From Alopecurus myosuroides (lineage: Eukaryota; Streptophyta; Magnoliopsida; Poales; Poaceae), in contig CM054063.1 in the NCBI GenBank assembly GCA_028641055.1, forward strand, positions 42,355,304 through 42,419,303: DNA of 64,000 nt, read 5' to 3'. The notes beneath the pieces were generated by a model. That model was not told the DNA's origin. It searched no databases and saw nothing but the letters and a program-made list of their open reading frames with translations. Positions within the stretch are counted from its first letter, which is position 1. Each line of letters opens with the position of its first letter. Positions 33,477 through 46,300 of the stretch are shown here, piece after piece. Position numbers and translations under genes: made by a program.

Positions 33477-34939
33477 GTTCTGAAGGGGGAAATTATTGGT
33501 TAATGTAAAGGAAACAAAAAATCGACATACTACTCGATCACGGGAAAACGGCTAAGTCCTAAATTCACGGGAAAATTTCGGCATGACCTTTGCTAATTTT
33601 CTAACACTAGAGTGTCCGATTCTCGCCGAAACGGAAATTAATCAACATTTCGGCGAAAATGGGAAACTCATTATTTGAATTCCCTGCAAAGTTTTAAACG
33701 GCTCGATGGCCGGACAGATTCTTTAGGCCAACACCAGCACAATTTTTATTATCTGCAAAATTTTATCCAACACCAGTACCAGCACCAGTCCTACAACACC
33801 AGCACCAGTCCTACAACACCTCCTAGAAGATCATTTTTTATCCATCAACACTATATTACCAGTACCAACACCAGTACCTGCCAAACAAACATAGCCTAGC
33901 AGCAGCAATTTCTCATGAACAACATGGAAACAACTTAGCAGCTACGACGACATAATTAGACGAAATGCATAAGAGCAGAATCATCAGCCCCCAAAAGAAG
34001 CTATCTACAACGGTTGTTATCAGGAATGAGCTTTAAACTAATCAAAACGTGAAAGCACAACAGCCGCAAACTCAAATTACATTCGTAATATACTTTTAAA
34101 AACAGTAAGACTTTATTTAACATCTGTGCATGACGTTGTGATAGCTCAATGGCTACAATCTAACATCTGACAATGCTACAAGTAGAAAAGTTGTAGGCTG
34201 CAAACTAAATGTCAGCCATACCGATTTTAAAAGGGTTGACATTTTTCTAAGAAAATGTTTTGTTACCTACATTCGGAGCATCCAACTGCCAACCATATGT
34301 TATACACAGAGAAACAGCCAACAGCAAGGAGGTTAACTACAAAAAGTCCCCGGATTTCAGCTTGAAGAGAAACCTATCACAAGGAGTTACTAAAATACTT
34401 CCCAGATGATGGTGCGTCATGGGCACAGCAAATTAGTGTGTCGTTCTTTTCAAAACAGCAAGGGGCACCTCCATCAGTAATACAAAATCAAGCATAGCAT
34501 TTATATTCAGCCCACACTAAGGCACCAACAAAATCAAGGGGCACTATGTTTAGGGTTTAGCGATCATGATAGGCACCGTAACCATTGACGGACACCCATC
34601 TCTGTACAAGGAAGCAGAGTGCTTCTGCATTTTGGCTGCTCCTGCTACTGCAGCCGTCGAACTGCACAGATACGCAAGAGTACAAAAACTGGAGCTTGCA
34701 CGCGTCCAGCTCGTGTGTGAAACGATCGCCATTTTTGTTCCCTTAACCAGGTGTTCTGGTCCGTCAGAGAGCGTCAGGGTGGGTCAAGAATAGCAGCCAG
34801 GACATGGGCAACAGGTTCAGCTACGAGGAGCTCGAGGAGGAGGGGGTGGCTTACCTGGGCCCGGCTCGGTGTAGTAGTTCACGCTGGGGAAGACGGCGGC
34901 CTTGGCGTCGAGGAAGAACTGCTCGGAGTCGTTCACGCT
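33477..34939. other. Non-coding region upstream of the CACTA-3 TnpA-like gene
   Basis: It must contain the promoter of the gene starting at 33476, but I see no clear TATA box. A low-complexity tract with CCAACACCAGTACCAGCACC-type repeats lies at 33735-33890. The rest (33900-34550) is plain AT-rich sequence. The short plus-strand open frames near 34566-34800 have no domain. Confidence 0.5.
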
Positions 34940-35230
34940 AGGGAACACGGCGCGGCTCCTTGTACTCCTCCTTGTCGTGGACGGCAGCAGCGGCGCGGCT
35001 CCTTGTACTCCTCCTTGTCGTGGACGGCAGCAGCGGCGCGGCTCCTTGTACTCCTCCTTGTCGTGGACGGCAGCAGCAGCGCGGTGGTTCAGATCAGAGA
35101 TGCAGAGGCGAGGTCTCGGTGGTGGTGGGCGGCGACTAGAGGGAGAGCAGAGGCTAGGGCTAGGGCTTGCGGTGGTGGTGGGCGGCGGCGAGAGGGAGAG
35201 CAGAGGCTAGGGCTAGTGCTTGGGGTGGTG
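34940..35230. repeat. GC-rich short tandem repeats
   Basis: Three copies of a 43-bp unit start near 34950, 34993 and 35036 (CGCGGCTCCTTGTACTCCTC plus CTTGTCGTGGACGGCAGCAG). Two copies of an about 53-bp unit with GAGGGAGAGCAGAGGCTAGG follow at about 35119-35220. The long plus-strand frame across them is repetitive Val/Leu/Ser/Arg and not convincing as a gene. Confidence 0.8.
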
Positions 35231-35324
35231 CTGGCCGGAGGCGAGACGGTGGTTCAGATCGAGATCGATCGCGATGTGGATGTGGAAGAGGAAGAGAAGA
35301 GAGGGGAACGGGCCAGTCAATAGG

Positions 35325-35500
35325 CGGAAGGATAGCCGTGACGCACATCAGGAAGATGCGCCACGCATCGCTTACGCGTGACGCACCAAATAGATGCTTG
35401 TCGCGCATCGTGTACCCGTGACGAGCGTAGCAGAGGCGCGTCGCGCATTACTTACCTGTGACGCAGCGATGAGAGGTGCGTCGCGCCTATTTCTGGTGTC
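35325..35500. repeat. Internal copy of CACTA-3 subterminal motifs
   Basis: AGCCGTGACGCACATCAGG, CGCGTGACGCACC and GGTGCGTCGCGCC recur at about 30-bp spacing, as at the element ends but 4.8 kb from the nearer terminus. There is no CACTA terminus beside them. They lie between the TnpD gene and the TnpA-like gene. Confidence 0.75.
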
Positions 35501-35524
35501 TATTCAAAAAGCATGCGCGCTGGT

Positions 35525-35630
35525 CTATAGCAGAACCAGCTGCTTAGTCCAGTGGCTTACACCTTTGACACTGCTCCATTGCCCCAAGTTCGAGTCCCAC
35601 CCCCCATTTTTTTCAAAAAATGATTTTTTC
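35525..35630 (+). repeat. tRNA-like sequence, possible SINE head
   Basis: An A-box-like CTTAGTCCAGTGGCTTA at 35543-35559 and a B-box-like AGTTCGAGTCCC at 35587-35598 have tRNA-like spacing. The sequence then runs into CCACC and a T-rich tail. No good cloverleaf with a paired acceptor stem is evident, so it is not a functional tRNA. A tRNA-derived SINE or decayed tRNA pseudogene fits best. Confidence 0.45.
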
Positions 35631-35786
35631 CTTAGGAAATAAATCAATATAAGCTCAAAATAAATTCAAATAAATCAATCTGAAATCAAGAAAGATCAAT
35701 TTAAACATTAAGTGTATATATATTACATCGCGATCACTGCCTCGAATGCATGCAAACACACGACACATATATCGTTGTTCTTAGAG

Positions 35787-38700
35787 TTAGCGTTTTACAA
35801 TTTTCTTTCCCTTTTTTGTCGCGGTTGAGTAATTCAGTCCCGGAACACCGTGACTTCTTCGGTGGAATGGGCGACCTGTAGGTAGCGTTGTCCTGCTTCT
35901 TCTTGTTGTGTATTTCGTTCCATCGTCATTGTCATCTTCCATTTTCGGGTCGCCGTACTGGTCAAAGTCTTGCTCGTTGGCTACTCCATCCATTCCGATG
36001 ATGTTTCTTTTGCCTCTCCGCACGACAACACGGCTAGGCCTTGTCGGGTCAGTAATGAAGAAGCATTGGTCCACTTTGTTACCCAAGACCCATGGCTCAT
36101 TTTTTGCGGTGACATTCGTGCCGGATTTGGCTTCAGGTATCACCATGGTGGTGAAATATTGTCCTTCTTTCCTGACGCTCTTTGCCCATGTGACACGGAA
36201 CATTGGCACCTTCTCTCCGCAGTAGTCGAGTTCCCATATCTCGTCGATCCTACCATAGTATCTTTCTTTGACGTCACCTGTTAATGATTCCATCGTTACC
36301 CCCGAGTTCTGGTATTCGCAGTTCCGGTCCTTATTTGCCGTGTAGAATGTGTAACCATTGATATCGTATGCCTGATATGTCATGAGGTTATGTGCGGGGC
36401 CTTGTGACAATGTGAGTATGAGTTTTTCTTCTTCAGAATAAGGCGTCTCCGGTTGATCGGTCATAATCTTCTCCCTGAACCACTGTGTGAAATGGATGTT
36501 GTGCTCTCTGATTATTTCTGCTTCGGTCCTATGTTGTCCCCGGTCACTGTAATACTTCGCGATTAGCAATTTGTGCTTTTCCAACCAAGGATCGACCACT
36601 GTTAGATGTTGTAGCGCGACTAGGTTTGCTCTGTCAAAGTCGTTGCGTCGGCCCTGAAAGTCGACATTCATTTCGCGCTGGCCCTCGCGGTGTCCCCATC
36701 CACCGAGCCTGCCAAAGTGCCTGTTTACGGGCAGACCAGGGTTCTCATCTTTGTCTAGAAAATTCGTGCAGAAAGAGATGCACTCCTCTGTCAGAAAGCC
36801 CTTGGCAATGCTTGCGTCTGGACGGGCCCTGTTGCGGACGTATCCTTTGATGGAACCATTCATCCTTTCGAACGCCATCATGGAGTGTAAAAACGGCGGC
36901 CCGAGCTGGATGATATCATCCACGACATGGACAAGGAGATGCACCATAATGTCGAAGAATGCTGGCGGGAAGTATATCTCAAGCTCGCATAGTATCACCA
37001 CGATCTCTTCCTGTAGCCTTGCGAGTTTCTTCACGCCAATCGACTTTCGAGAGATGACGTCAAAAAAGTTGCAGAGTCCAAACAGCGTTTCGCGGACGTG
37101 CTCGTCCATTATCCCTCGAATTGCAACTGGAAGTATCTGCGTCATCATCACGTGACAGTCGTGAGACTTCATTCCGCTGAACTTCTGCTTTGGTACGTCT
37201 AGGTATCTGCTTATCTTCCCCGCATAACCGTAAGGAAATTTGACTCCAAGGAGGCACTTGAAGAATTGGTCGATCTCCTTCTCGCATAGCGTGAAGCACG
37301 AAGGGGGACAGTAATATTCCGTCTTCTTGGCCTTTTTGCCCTTGCGGCGACCTTCCGTCCCATCTAACACATCGTCATCGTCATCGTCATGATCATCCGG
37401 TTTTCCTCCGTGGAGCTCGCCCCTGATATTCAAAAATCTCAAGTCGTTCCTTGCTTTCGGCCCATCTTTGGTCCTCTCCGGCATGTTGAGCAGGGTGCCA
37501 AGCAGACTCTCGCACACGTTTTTCGTGATATGCATGAGGTCAAGGCAGTGGGGTGTGCGGAGAATCTTCCAGTACCTCAGGTCCCAGAGAACAAACATTG
37601 TTTTCCATACACCCTCCAACGGCGCCGGCGCCTTTCGCTTCTTTCCCGGCGCAGGGCACTCTTTCCAGTTCTTCAACAGCTCGTCGATTTCCTCGCCGCT
37701 CCTTTGACGTGGGGCTCTTCGCATCTCAACTTCATTGTTGAACAGATCTTTGCGTTTTCTCCACGGGTCATCCTTGCGAAGCCACCTTCGATGCCCCAAG
37801 AACACGGTTTTCGATGACCCGGGGTTTCTCTCTAGCTGGAGATACGTAGTGTCATCCATGCACCTAACGCATGCACAGAATCCGTGCGCCACCTGCCCCG
37901 CGACATATCCGTAACCGAGGTAGTCATGCACCGTCGTGAGGAGCGCGGCTCTCAATGGGAAAAATGTTTCTCCATAGGCGTCCCACGTATTGGCTGGCTC
38001 GTCCCATAACGGTGCTAGCTCCTCTTCCAACAACTGGACATACAGATTGATGTCGTTACCTGGTTGTTTCGGCCCTTGAATAAGCATACTCATCTGTATG
38101 TACTTCCTCTTCAAGCACAACCAGGGGGGTAGGTTGTATATACATACAAACACGGGCCAGGTGCTATGGGTGCTGCTCTGGTTGCCAAAAGGATTTAATC
38201 CATCCGTACTCATGCACAACCTGATGTTCCTTGGATCGTCGCCGAATTCGGGGTATTCGATGTCTAGCGCCTTCCACTGGCTAGCATCTGAGGGGTGTGT
38301 CAGCATCGTGTCATCATTCTCTGGATCGGTTCCATCATGCTCTTCTGGCTTCTTCCTTTCCGCGTGCCATCGCATGAGCTTCGCCTGTGTGGGGTCTGCG
38401 AAATACCGCTGCAGACGGGAAGTTATCGGAAAGTACCACACCACTTTTCGAGGAGAGGCCTTCTTCCCTGTCTTGTATCGAGTTGCGTCGCACACCGGGC
38501 ATATGGTTCTCTCCGCGTCCGCGCCCCGATAGATGATGCAGTCATTAATGCAAGCATGGTATTTCACGTGAGGTAAATCCAGAGGGCACACGACTTTTTT
38601 CGCCTCCACGATGCTCGTTGGACACTTGTTCCCCGTGGGAAGACGGTCGTGCCAGAATGCCATGTTCTCATCGTAGCTCGCATCGGTCCATCGGTGTTTT

Positions 38701-39242
38701 GTCTTCATCTCGAGGGTCCTTAACGTTACGTTCAGACGGGTATCCTCGCTCACGCATCCTTCATACAATGGAGTAACGGCGTCTATCTCCAGTTGCGACA
38801 ACTTCGATTTCTCTCTAGCAGCAGCTCTGGTGTTGCTAGTCTCCTTGAGAAGCAGAGCTTGCACATGAGGGTCCCGCACCTAGTCCGACGACGATGTCAC
38901 GACATCTTCATCATGATGTCCTTCGTCTTGATTATGATCATGGCCGACATCTTCATCACGATGTCCTTCGTCTTGATTATGATCATGTCCTTCATCTTGA
39001 TCATGATGTCCTTCATCATGTCCGGGCGACTCTTCATCTTCATCACTTGACGGGTAAAGAGTGTAGCCATCCATAAAACCACGACGGATAAGGTGCGACT
39101 CCAAGTCACCAGAATCGTATCTGATCAAGTGTTTCAGTTTGCATCTTCGACAAGGACATCTTATCTCCGTCATGCTATTTCGAAACATTTCGTCCGTCGC
39201 ATGTTTCATAAATCTAGCCACGGTGCCTGTGCTTATATGCAT
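35787..39242 (-). pseudogene. TnpD transposase of CACTA-3, one in-frame stop
   Basis: One reading frame of 1152 codons is interrupted only by TAG at 38880-38882 (codon 121). The first part is the transposase-associated zinc region (RCPCRRCKLKHLIRYDSGDL, then HLIRRGF) and a His/Asp-rich repeat tract with two DHNQDEGH copies. The larger part (1030 codons) has the En/Spm TnpD core (CMSTDGLNPFGNQSSTHSTW, HCLDLMHITKNVCESLLGTL) followed by the two conserved C-terminal regions usual in this family (around FSGMKSHDCHVMMTQILPVA and FRVTWAK). The second part could initiate independently only from a near-cognate GTG or an internal ATG. TnpD performs DNA cleavage and joining in CACTA elements. Readthrough, an unseen splice, or loss of function are all possible. 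Confidence 0.85.
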
Positions 39243-39897
39243 GGTTGCCTACATAGTAAAAAAAGATCAAATGAAAAATTAATTAGAATCAAATTATGTA
39301 ATATATGGATATATGATGCATGCACATGGCCGTCGTCGACGGAAAAATTCGGCATGACCTATGCTAAAAATAGGACATTCTCGGAGTGCGTGGTCGCCGA
39401 AATGGAAATGAATCAACATTTTGGCAACACATGTCAACTCATTTTTAAGACATCCACTAATTTCATCAAAAATACGCAACACAATTGCGCATTTATGTAT
39501 ATATGCAACCATATATATGAATCTTTTGTGACGACGACGCACGGCGCCGGCACACGTACATACATACAACACATATACATATCGTCCCTCCAACAACTCA
39601 CCAACTATAGATCTTGCCGACACGAGACCGAGAGAGTACGTTTGTATGTGGCTATAGAAAGTGAAAAGATGGAAGGGAAAGTGGTAATAAAGTGAGAGAT
39701 GGGGGTGGAGACAAATGTTTACTAGATTCACCACACATATGTATCAAAAAAAATAGGTTAAATAAGTTTTAAATGGTGGGAAAATGGGGGAAATGAGGTG
39801 GTGAGGGGGTGGGGGGCGACCAGATCTAAAATGGGGTGGAGATATGGGTGGATGGGAGGTTGGGGGTGGTCCCAACCACTTAAATTCGTTCCAGGTA
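39243..39897. other. TnpD upstream region
   Basis: No gene is seen. It is AT-rich with a G-rich patch (GGTGGTGAGGGGGTGGGGGG, about 39799-39819) just before the subterminal repeats. The TnpD promoter presumably lies here and in the adjoining CpG-rich repeats, as in other CACTA elements. Confidence 0.45.
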
Positions 39898-40267
39898 TAC
39901 CCGTGACGCACATCATATTCGGCGCGTCACGGCTATGTTGGATAGCCGCGGCGCACGTAGCAGTGGTGCGTCACGGCTATGATGCCATCGGTGGAAACGA
40001 TACCCGTGACGCACATCCAGCATGTGCGCCGCGGCTATCCAACATAGCCGTGACGCACCGCTCAGCTGGTGCGTCGCGGGTATTCCTCGGAGGCTCGCCA
40101 CCCCGGCCCCACACATACGCGCGACGCGGCTTCCAATTGGTGCGCCGCGGCTATTGCTTTACGCGCGACGCGCAGAATAGCGGTGCGCCGCGGGTAATAG
40201 GCGTGACGCGCCAAACTGGATGTGCGTCACGGGTATCGTCACTCCTATAGCCATTTTCCTAGTAGTG
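39898..40267. repeat. CACTA-3 right subterminal repeats and terminus
   Basis: About 14 copies of CGTGACGCAC/GTGCGTCACG-type motifs in both orientations, ending in CCATTTTCCTAGTAGTG. They also form larger imperfect palindromes around ATCCAACATAGCC (for example 39930-39950 against 40035-40055). Confidence 0.88.
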
Positions 40268-43200
40268 GCTCCTCCCTCTCTGCTTCCCTCCTTGCGGCCG
40301 AACCAAACCCTAGCTTTGGGCCGCTGCAGTTTGCCGCCGTCGTGGGCCTCCTCGAGCCCCGATGAACGTCCCTACCGCACCTATGTCCTCTCCTCGTCCA
40401 CCTCGAGAAAGCAGGACAACCAAGGGGGCCAAAATCGCCTGAATCGGGTGGTCTTCCCGAGCTCCGACCGCCGTACCATTGAGGGTTCCGGCGAGCTCCG
40501 TCACTACCTCACCTTCCTGTCCACATAGACATCATCCTGGTGCTCTGGTGAGCCTCTCGGTTCCCTCCAATCTCTCTCTCCCCCTCCGAGCCGTGCTGCC
40601 GCCGTGCGCGTCTGTCCGTCACCGTGCCGGTGGACGGCGTGGTCACTCCGGTGACCCAAAAAGAGCGGCGCCGCCACCGTTAGGTAGACCTCAGCGCCCA
40701 CCAGGCCGTGGTATAGTTTGATTCCTATATCGCGCGCTAAATCATGTGAATCTGTGTTCATCTGTGAAGATCTGGGAAGAGTGAGGTCATCCTTGCATCA
40801 CGCTGATGTCATAAAACGATTTCCTTTTGAAAATAAATAGAAAAAGGATATGACACGTGGGCCCTCTGTTTTAAGTAATTACAGAAAAACATTTAAAACA
40901 AGAAAATTAATATATTTATTTCTGTTTATGAGAAAAATATAAATAAGGTACCAAAATGTTCAGAAAATTATTTGGAACCCAACTATGTCACTTTCATATA
41001 TGTTTGACACACTTCATTTTTTTAACATTATTTAATGTTGTTTAATCATTTAAAAATAGAAAATATGTTTTTATTCAGTAAAGTTAGAAAATTGCAAGTT
41101 ATGATGTTTTCAAACTCATTTGACCACTTTAAATTGTATTCACTTTCAGAATTGCCCGAAGTGCCCCTCCGGGGTCTGTTTCGGGGCTAATTTTAGTAAA
41201 ATTGAATAATTGCCATACGAACCCTAGCAACCCATCGAACATGTTTTGGGCTTTATTTAAGTGCATTAACTTGCTCATGCATACATATTGCGCATTGCAT
41301 ATATGCCATGTGTTGATTGTTGTTCTCCTTTTCGGTGTTGTTCCCCCTCGGTAGAACGTGACTCCGAAGTGAAGGCCAGCAACTCCAATGGCGAATACTT
41401 GATCTTAACCGACAAGTCAAGCACTTATTCCTAAAGACTTTATCAGGTTTTCTTATAAACAAGGCAAGCCTAACCTCTTATCTGCTCATATATGGTTTTC
41501 GAAGTGTTTTGAATCTCGTATATTGCATGCGGTTCAAAATATTTTATGGTCTTAGATAGAGAACTATCGCCTAAAATATCCTGATCCACTGCTCCTAGCA
41601 GCTATAGGTTTGTTTGTGCGCGCTTCGCTAAACCCTGTGAGTCTTGCTTAGCCATGCCTAGTTGTGATCTGATCCATCCGGTTGATGAATCTGGTCGATG
41701 CGTGAATCTATTATGTCAGGTTGTTGTGAATTGCTTTACCTTTGATAACTTCACTAATAATGGCATGGATGTGAGGCCACAATGGGTTGTGGCGTTTTGT
41801 CCTGTTCATGCCCCTAGCAGCGAGTTCTCGCCTTCGAGCCAAGACTGAGCGTACAGTCACACGTGGGCCAATGAACCCGGCCCGGCTAACTAACTTGTTT
41901 AACCTTATCCATGAGCCACGTAGTTTGATCTTTCCATCTGCGTGTGAGTCGGAAAATGTTTTGGAGAAAATTAGGTCGTGACCGGGACAAGTGATGGACG
42001 TACACGGATCTTGATCCCGACTCACAGAACAGGTGCCGTCAGGAAGTGGCCACCTCCCTGTTGACGGGGTGGCCCTGTTTGGGTTGACTCATGGATATGG
42101 TTCGACAAGGTAAAGGCTGGGAATCGACTACCCTCTGCCGGCACTTCCCGGACTAGTTCTAACCCTGGTGGCACTAAGAGTCAGTTGGTACGTGTGGGTA
42201 AAGTTGTACACCCCCGCAGGGTTAAATCTTTTCGAAAAGCCGTGTAAACGGTTAAAGACGACTTGGTGACGGATTCTGTGATCATAGACAACTTAAACGG
42301 AATGATTAAAACTTGTTGATAACGAATGAAGGATGCCTCCTCGGAGATGCCGAGAGGGTTTACCTTGTAGCATGAGATAGTGTGGAACAACTGGAGGAGG
42401 TGATCTTTGAAGCACGAGGTGCTGAGATGTTTTGGTGGATTAAAAAGATGATGATATCAGTAGTTGAGTAGTTTCCTCATCTGTTTTCAAAATACTCTAT
42501 GAGACGTGCTATTCCTTCCTCAATTTGGAAAACAAAGATGGCTTTACGCAAAATAACCTTCATAACTCTTTCTAAAAAAGGCAGATATATAATAGGTTAA
42601 CTAAGTCTTGTTGAGTACCTCCCGTACTCATATTTGCTTCAACTTGGTTCAGGTGGAGTTCCTCAGTTCAGTGGTGTTTCGACATGGACATCGACGAGTA
42701 GTTTGGGGTTCCCAGGTAGCATCCTGGAATCTATGGGCTGGGACGTCACCTTATGTTGCGGCCTCTTAGGCCTTTTTGGTTCTTGTTGATTAGCAACATA
42801 ATTTGCCTTCCATTATATGATGTAATGTTGGGTCGTGTGACCTCTGCTTGTAAGCTATACTCTAGTAATACCTGTTTAATACAACTTTCATGTCTAGAGT
42901 GCTGCTTTTATCGATTGTTGGTCTCGAGCCCGTTGTTATACAGTTTTGGCTATGCCTGCATAGTTGTCGCAGTCGAGGGGTTGTGGAGCCGGTGATCCAT
43001 GTCCGAGCCCGCCTGCCGAAGATATTCGGCCTGGGGCGAGGTAACCCCAGTAACCCTCTTGTTGCACTTTCTGGACACATAGCAGCTCTAACTTTGGTCC
43101 CGTTCCTTCAGTTTCATCCGACTCGTGGACGCTTGGGTATACATATCTGGTTATGACTAGCATGGACACAAGGAGTAGTAGACCGGGGATCCGGACTGCG

Positions 43201-43324
43201 TGCCGATGAATCCGGTCTGCCTGCCGTTGTTTGTTGCGGCCGGGGCTGGTAACCCCGAAGAACTTGTGAGTCCATTGCTAGGAGCACATGACAGTTTGTA
43301 TATCTCTGGGTCCGGAGTCTGACA

Positions 43325-46300
43325 AATTCCTCGACTTTGAAGTAGTCGACTGGCCTTCACAGTACCACGCCAATCTTGGTCGAATAGTGTTTGCAAGATT
43401 CATGGCAGTACCACATTACGCCTATCTGAAGCTCAAATTACCTGGGGAGTATGGCACAATCACCATCGACGCCGACTTCCAAAAATCCAACGAGTGCGAC
43501 ATCGAGTTCAACGAGATCGCTAAATCTTTCGCGATGCTGGAAGAAGTGATAGAGATAGAAAAAACCACAGACCATTCCGTGATGCCGCTCACGAAGAAGA
43601 ACGCCCCACAGCTCGATTTCAGCGCAAACAGTGATACCCGAAAGCACCAAGTGCACCCGACAGAGCCTGCGAAGATGGCGATGGTCTCCACCACCCTCTC
43701 GCCAGCATAGGAAGGCGCGCTCGTCGAACTCCTCCGTGATTACTGGGAAATTTTTGCCTGGCAACCTTCCGATATGCCAGGGATACCCAGGGAGTTTGCC
43801 GAGCACTCACTCGAAGTCTTCAAAGACGCCAAGCCTATCAAGCAGACCACCCGACGGTTCTCAGAGCCCAAGCAAAAAGCGCTCGGAGAAGAAGTAAACA
43901 GACTACTCGCCGCAAATATTATCAGAAAGATAAAAATATCCAGTTGGTTAGCAAACCCAGTGCTGGTCCCGAAGAAAAATACTGACATCCTTCGCGTGTG
44001 CATCGACTACACATCGCTGAACAAACACTGCCCCAAGGATAATTTTCCCCTCCCACGTATCGACCAGATCGTGGACTCCACTGCAGTCTGCCAGCGCCTC
44101 TCCTTCCTAGACGCCTACTCGGGATATAATCAGATCAGGATGAAGAAGAAAGACGAGGAAAAGACAACATTCATCACATCTCATGGTGTCTACTGCTATA
44201 CGACAGTGCCCTTTGGGCTCAAAAACGCAGGCGCAACATATCAGCGTTGCATGCAAAAATGCCTCGCCAAGCTCATTGGCAAAACGTACAAGTGTACGTT
44301 GACGAAATTGTCATCAAGACTCTAGTAGAGGACACGCTCCTCGAGGACATCAGAGAAACATTCGATGCTCCGAACGCATACAGGATCAAGCTCAACCCGA
44401 CCAAATGTGTCTCCGGCGTCACTGCAGGACAACTTCTCGGATATCTAGTGTCCGCTCGAGGAATTGAAACCATGCTGGAAAAAATCCAAGCGATCTTGAC
44501 AATGAAGTAGCCAACCAATCTTTGCGGTGTGCAAGAGCTTGCAGGACGACTAGCTTCCCTGAGCAGGTTCATTGCGAGACTAGGGGAACAAGCATTGCCC
44601 TTGTACAAGCTACTGAAGAAGACAGATAAGTTCGAGTGGACACCCGAAGCAAGACAGGCATTTATCGACTTGAAACAACTGCTACAGAGAAAGCGCGTCC
44701 TGGCAACACCAAAAGAAAAGGAGCCTTTATACTTCTACCTGGCCGCAACTAACCAAGTAATCAGCACGGTCATTGTAGTCGAGCGATCGGAAGAAGGGAA
44801 GACGTATGGTGTCCAGAAACCAATATATTACATTAGCGAGGTGCTCTCACCATGCAAGAAGCGATATCCTCACTACCAGAAACTAGCCTATGGCGTGGTA
44901 CTTACAGCTCGAAAGCTCAATCACTACTTCCAAGAGCATACCGTCACGGTGCTAAATGACGCATCACTCGGTACTATCATGAACAATCCCATGGCATCCG
45001 GAATAATTGCAAAGTGGAGCATCGAGCTATGCGCCTGTGATATCATATACGCATGATGCAATTCCGTGAAGTCACAGGTACTCGTGGAATTCCTAAGCGA
45101 GTGGACAGAACTGCAAACACCAGGACCACCAGAATATACGAGTAACTGGATCATGTACTTCAATGGATCGAAGAGGAACGAAGGAGCTGGAGCTGGGGTC
45201 ATCCTCATATCTCCCAGGGGAGACAAATTGCAGTACATCCTGAGATTGGATTGTCCCGCCAATGATCCAGCATCCAACAACGACGCAAAATACGAAGCCC
45301 TACTTCACGGCATGAAAATGGCGATCGCCTGCGGAGCCACCCGATTGATGATATATGGAGACTCAAACTTAATCATACAGCAGACGATGAAGGAGTGCGA
45401 TGCTATCGCAGATAACATGGTCGCCTATCGAGACATGTACAATCTACTCGAAGGAAGCTTCAAAGGCTGTGAGCTGAAACACATTGCACGATCTAGCAAT
45501 GAAGAAGCGGATAAATTGGGAAACATGGGGTCTACAAACACGCCCATACGGCCAGGAATATATTTCGAGAGATTGATCAAGCGTCCAGTCAAGGTTAAGA
45601 AACCTGCAGGAACACCCACAGCATTGGAAACGGAGGTCAGCTCGCAATCGCTGTCATCGAGCTCAATCACAATATCTCAAAACAAGTTTTTCTGGTCGAG
45701 TCAGTCTGGACGCAGAAATACCTCGACTACTTGTCCAACAAACAGCTCCCGGCAGACGTTCGCGTGGCTCAACTAATAGTACGACGCAAAAAAACCTTTC
45801 GGGTACTCAACGGGGAACTACAAACAGAGCATATCCAGCATACTACAAAGATGCATCGCACCCGAGGATGGAAAGGAACTGCTGCGCGACATACACCAAG
45901 GAGATTGTGGACACCACGCAAGCTGGAAGACAATTGTGGGCAAAGCTTCCAGGGCAGGATTCTATTGGCTCACGGCAGCCAGAGACGCAAAAGATCTAGT
46001 CGACAAATGCAACGTTTGTCAAAGATTCGCACCTAAGACACACGCCCCCGCCACTGAGCTCCACATGATACCTATTGCCTGGCCTTTCGCTCAATAGGGG
46101 ATGGATATGGTAGGACCATTGCGTAAATCCACACCAGGTGGATACACCCACTTGCTCGTAGCAGTCGACAAGTTTACAAAGTGGATAGAAGCCATGCAAG
46201 TCACTTACGCACACGCCGAGTGCGCCGTGAGATTTCTCAACTCCATCGTGTGCAGGTTCGGCATACCATACAACATCATCACAGACAATGGGAGCAACTT

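Larger units (their letters stand above)
27915..40267. mobile_element. CACTA-3: complete 12.35-kb CACTA transposon, near-autonomous
   Basis: The left end is CACTACTAGGGAAAA and the right end is the inverse of CACTACTAGGAAAAT. The target duplication is GCT at 27912-27914 and 40268-40270. Both ends carry dense GCCGTGACGCACC/GGTGCGTCACGG subterminal motifs. All genes lie on the minus strand: TnpD (35787-39242), the TnpA-like gene (29599-33476) and a small hybrid-binding-domain gene (28574-28837). Its terminal and subterminal sequence differs from that of CACTA-1 and -2, so it belongs to a separate family. Confidence 0.95.
27421..43324 (+). mobile_element. Solo LTR of about 3.5 kb, split by CACTA-3
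   Basis: It begins TGTAACATCCC and ends GTCTGACA, flanked by AATTC (27416-27420 and 43325-43329). Excising it restores the Gypsy protease/RT reading frame. Without CACTA-3 and one GCT its length is about 3548 bp, and neither the start nor the end sequence is repeated inside, so it is a single LTR left by recombination. The two parts are 27421-27914 and 40268-43324. It contains no domain-bearing open frame; the 40268-43324 part holds only short chance frames. Related LTR sequence lies at 24530-25435. Confidence 0.85.

Noticed and set aside
34751..35323. A 190-codon plus-strand frame in CACTA-3
   Set aside because: It follows 43-bp and 53-bp tandem repeats and gives repetitive Val/Leu/Arg sequence; no domain, and opposite to all CACTA-3 genes.
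35538..35606. Functional tRNA gene
   Set aside because: A- and B-box words are present, but the acceptor and anticodon stems do not pair convincingly.
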